Shown piece by piece: positions 31,249 through 33,349 of a stretch of DNA of 33,349 nucleotides. Position 1 is the stretch's first letter. Every line of letters begins with the position of its first letter. The stretch comes from Parachlamydiales bacterium (GTDB lineage: Bacteria; Chlamydiota; Chlamydiia; Chlamydiales; Parachlamydiaceae), in assembly GCA_020051235.1 (NCBI GenBank), contig JAGVJG010000137.1, forward strand, positions 1-33,349, written 5' to 3'. The notes below the pieces were generated by a model that did not search any database, had not been told where the DNA came from, and worked only from the letters and a program-made list of their open reading frames with translations. The position numbers and the translations under genes were made by a program.

Positions 31249-33028
31249 GTTTAGTTACGAGGTCATCAAAATAATTGATAGCGCCCATAATCGGTTCGGG
31301 TGAATCCATTCTCACTCCCGCTTGTTCCAATGTTTCGATTGGGTATCTACTCGAGCCACTTCTTAAGAAGTTGAGGTAGGCTTCTTGGTCGTTTGCTCCG
31401 CCTTTCAAAACTTTATTTGCTAAAGCGAGAGCTGCCGATACGCCCGTTGCATATTGGAATACGTAGAAGTTGTAATAGAAGTGAGGGATTCTCGACCATT
31501 CGATTGCAATGATGTCATCTACAACAACACCAGGTCCAAAATACTCTTTTGCAAGTTCGTAATAGGTGGTTTTAAGGGCTTGGGGAGTAAGTGGAATGTT
31601 TTGTTCAGCCATTTCGTGAATTTTTAATTCAAATTCAGCAAACATAGTTTGTCTAAACAGGGTTCCACGAATGTCATCTAATTTTTGCGTAATTAAGAAG
31701 ATCTTTTCTTGATCACTCTTCAGTGTGTTCAGCAAGTGATGATTTAAGAGCTCTTCATTAAAGGTAGAGGCCACTTCGGCTAAGAAGATAGGATAATCCC
31801 CGTAATGATACGGCTGTGTTTTTCTTGTAAGAAGCGAATGCATGCTGTGGCCCGCTTCATGAGCAAGGGTGAATACATCTCTCATTAGATTTTTATAATT
31901 CATCAAGATGTAAGGATCGGTATCGTAGCAGCCGCTTGAATAGGCGCCGGAGCGCTTATTTTTGTTTTCATATCTATCAACCCAACGATCCGATTTTAAA
32001 CCTTTCTCAATTGCGGAAGTGTAATCGCTGCCCAGAGGTTTAAAAGCGTCGATTAATAATTTCTCCGCATCCGGATACTCAACTTTCATATCAAGACTAG
32101 GTGTGAGGGGCACCATCATGTCAAAGAGGTGGATATCATCCAGTCCTAATATTTTTTTACGAAGATCAAAATATCGGTATAGAGGCTTTAAATTTTGTTT
32201 TACTGTGGAGATTAGCTGACGATAGACTTTTGGATCGATTTTATTTGGATAAAGGGCGGCGTCAAGGGCGGAAGGGAATCGTCTTGCACGAGCATTGAAA
32301 ATATTTCTTTCGACCGCTCCTCTTAGTAATTCCGCTAAAGTGTTTTGATATTGAGCAAAAACATGGTGATACGTTTCAAAAGCGTTTTGTCTTAAGGTGC
32401 GATCAGGAGATCTCAATAAGACTTGATAATTTCCGTGAGTAATCGGGTAGACTTTATTATTGCTGTCGATCGCCTCGCCAAATTTCAGGTCTGCATCATT
32501 TAGCGCGCTAAAAGTTTTGTAGGAGGTTGAAAGAGCGTTTCCGGATAAAGCAATTAATCGCTCCTCTTCTTTTGAAAGAGTGTGAGGCTTCATGCGGAAG
32601 ATTTTTTCTAAGTGAAAGCGAAAGTCTTTGAGTGCAGGCGAGTTAAGATACTCTTTCATCTTTTCTTCGCTGAGAGAAAGGAGCTCCGGCTCAAACCAGC
32701 TCATTCCAACGCCGTAGTCATTCATCACTCCCATCATTTGAATGAAAGCGCCTTTGTTTTCAGTGTCGGCAATATCTTCGTCATGACGAAGGTGGGCATA
32801 GGTATATAATTTGGTTAATTGTCTTTCTAAATTAAAGTTTGCATCTAGTGATTTTTTTAATACTTCAGGCCCTTCATGTAGTTTGCCTTTGTATTGAAGA
32901 AGATTAGTTAGATTAAGTTTATTATCTTTTAAAAGGGAGTTAAGTGCTTTTTTCCAGTCTTCTAAATCATTGAAAATGGCTTCGACTTTCCAGCGGTTTT
33001 CTTTTGTAACTTCTGATCTGTTCATCAT
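31229..33028 (-). CDS. pepF: Oligoendopeptidase F
   Basis: This 599-aa M3-family zinc peptidase has the active-site HEAGH (His390, Glu391, His394) in LAHEAGHSMHSLL, and the third ligand in FLAEVASTFNEELL (Glu about 418). The N-terminal regulatory domain is complete, and length equals the usual 600. PepF cleaves short peptides (about 7-17 residues) in the cytosol and recycles imported or signal-derived peptides. The ATG has GAGGTG just upstream. pepF next to groES is characteristic of chlamydiae. Its final codons contain the CIRCE site of the groE operon, so pepF lies upstream of, and partly overlaps, the heat-shock control region. Confidence 0.96.
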   Translation of the reverse strand: MMNRSEVTKENRWKVEAIFNDLEDWKKALNSLLKDNKLNLTNLLQYKGKLHEGPEVLKKSLDANFNLERQLTKLYTYAHLRHDEDIADTENKGAFIQMMGVMNDYGVGMSWFEPELLSLSEEKMKEYLNSPALKDFRFHLEKIFRMKPHTLSKEEERLIALSGNALSTSYKTFSALNDADLKFGEAIDSNNKVYPITHGNYQVLLRSPDRTLRQNAFETYHHVFAQYQNTLAELLRGAVERNIFNARARRFPSALDAALYPNKIDPKVYRQLISTVKQNLKPLYRYFDLRKKILGLDDIHLFDMMVPLTPSLDMKVEYPDAEKLLIDAFKPLGSDYTSAIEKGLKSDRWVDRYENKNKRSGAYSSGCYDTDPYILMNYKNLMRDVFTLAHEAGHSMHSLLTRKTQPYHYGDYPIFLAEVASTFNEELLNHHLLNTLKSDQEKIFLITQKLDDIRGTLFRQTMFAEFELKIHEMAEQNIPLTPQALKTTYYELAKEYFGPGVVVDDIIAIEWSRIPHFYYNFYVFQYATGVSAALALANKVLKGGANDQEAYLNFLRSGSSRYPIETLEQAGVRMDSPEPIMGAINYFDDLVTKLSTLIK

Positions 33029-33089
33029 TTTTCACCTCAAATGGGCGTATTGTATATTAAAATTCTCTTTTGTGGTACCTCCTAAATTA

Positions 33090-33349
33090 ATGCTGAAAAA
33101 AGCCACTTTCGTTGTAAAAAATGACCGCGGGCTCCATACCCGTCCTGCTACGGAGTTCGTTAAACTGGCTTCGAAGTATAAGTGTGATTTACGCTTAAAA
33201 TTCCGTAAGATGGAGGTGAATGGCAAATCCCTCCTTGGTATTTTAATGTTAGCTGCAACTAAAGGATCGAAGCTTCGTCTGGAAGCGACAGGGATCGATG
33301 CCGAGGAAGCTCTGCAGGATCTCGTTGGCCTCGCCAATAACCAATTTAA
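33090..33349 (+). CDS. ptsH: HPr phosphocarrier protein, 3' end outside the window
   Basis: The frame from ATG 33090 encodes HPr. The phosphorylation site is NDRGLHTRPA with His16, which receives phosphate from PEP via enzyme I. The regulatory serine Ser47 lies in VNGKSLLGILML, the HPr kinase site. The tail KLRLEATGIDAEEALQDLVG is typical. The window ends two bases into codon 87, so the stop is missing; the final TAA in the sequence is out of phase. Chlamydiae have a reduced PTS, and with Ser47 kept, HPr kinase control is plausible. It is divergent from pepF with 61 bases between starts. Confidence 0.95.
   Translation, partial: MLKKATFVVKNDRGLHTRPATEFVKLASKYKCDLRLKFRKMEVNGKSLLGILMLAATKGSKLRLEATGIDAEEALQDLVGLANNQF

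Noticed and set aside
33032-33337. Minus-strand ORF opposite the HPr gene
   Set aside because: It is the antisense of ptsH and has no features of its own.
33347-33349. Final TAA as the stop codon of HPr
   Set aside because: Counting codons from ATG 33090 puts the last complete codon at TTT (33345-33347), so these bases are out of phase and the gene runs on.

Overview
The window looks like chromosome from an environmental (Parachlamydiales-type) member of the Chlamydiae. The main argument is gene order on the minus strand: oligoendopeptidase F, then groES, then groEL, with a HrcA-type CIRCE operator in front of groES. As I recall it, this order is conserved in chlamydial genomes. Many signal-peptide outer-membrane barrels, two leucine-rich-repeat proteins, a Fic protein and A+T-rich DNA with weak Shine-Dalgarno sequences fit an amoeba-associated chlamydia. 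Genus cannot be assigned from sequence alone.

Layout. 1-4200: a small hypothetical pair and a VOC protein; then an outer-membrane barrel divergent from a TolB-like beta-propeller and a kelch-like secreted protein. 4203-4470: a compact palindromic MITE-like element fills the gap between convergent genes. 4477-6616: a Fic protein behind the first member (A) of an unrecognised paralogous family. 6712-8478: an ABC exporter half-unit. 8497-10569: a periplasmic rhodanese divergent from a MarR regulator, which is followed by a GNAT-like gene and a small ORF that may be a cupin remnant. 10566-12241: an LRR gene overlapping the second member (B) of the family. 12310-14372: a FadL-like porin and a secreted alpha/beta hydrolase. 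14373-17518: a SulP transporter fused to a beta-carbonic anhydrase, then a DMT permease. 17568-17960: a small membrane-protein gene broken by one in-frame TGA. 18035-20018: an LRR protein and a secreted lysozyme-like protein. 20062-21879: a DUF899, DUF6632 and hydrolase operon. 21868-25201: an outer-membrane barrel divergent from an inverse autotransporter with a beta-helix passenger. 25356-27164: a secreted GMC oxidoreductase. 27165-27609: a rearrangement scar holding the 3' end of a catalase gene and a second copy of the GMC gene's tail and terminator. 27610-29146: a small secreted protein, tRNA-Asn and two orphan ORFs. 29226-33349: groEL, groES, pepF, and a divergent HPr gene that runs off the window.

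The strongest candidates for undescribed biology are: (i) the two-member family A/B, encoded beside Fic and LRR genes; (ii) the MITE-like palindrome, whose arms conserve small hairpins at matching places although their sequences differ; (iii) a 17-nt-arm hairpin that sequesters the ribosome-binding site of the SulP-carbonic anhydrase fusion; (iv) perfect inverted repeats at the Fic start and between the LRR and FadL genes; and (v) the katE/GMC deletion scar. All functional statements come from reading the sequence; no database search was possible.
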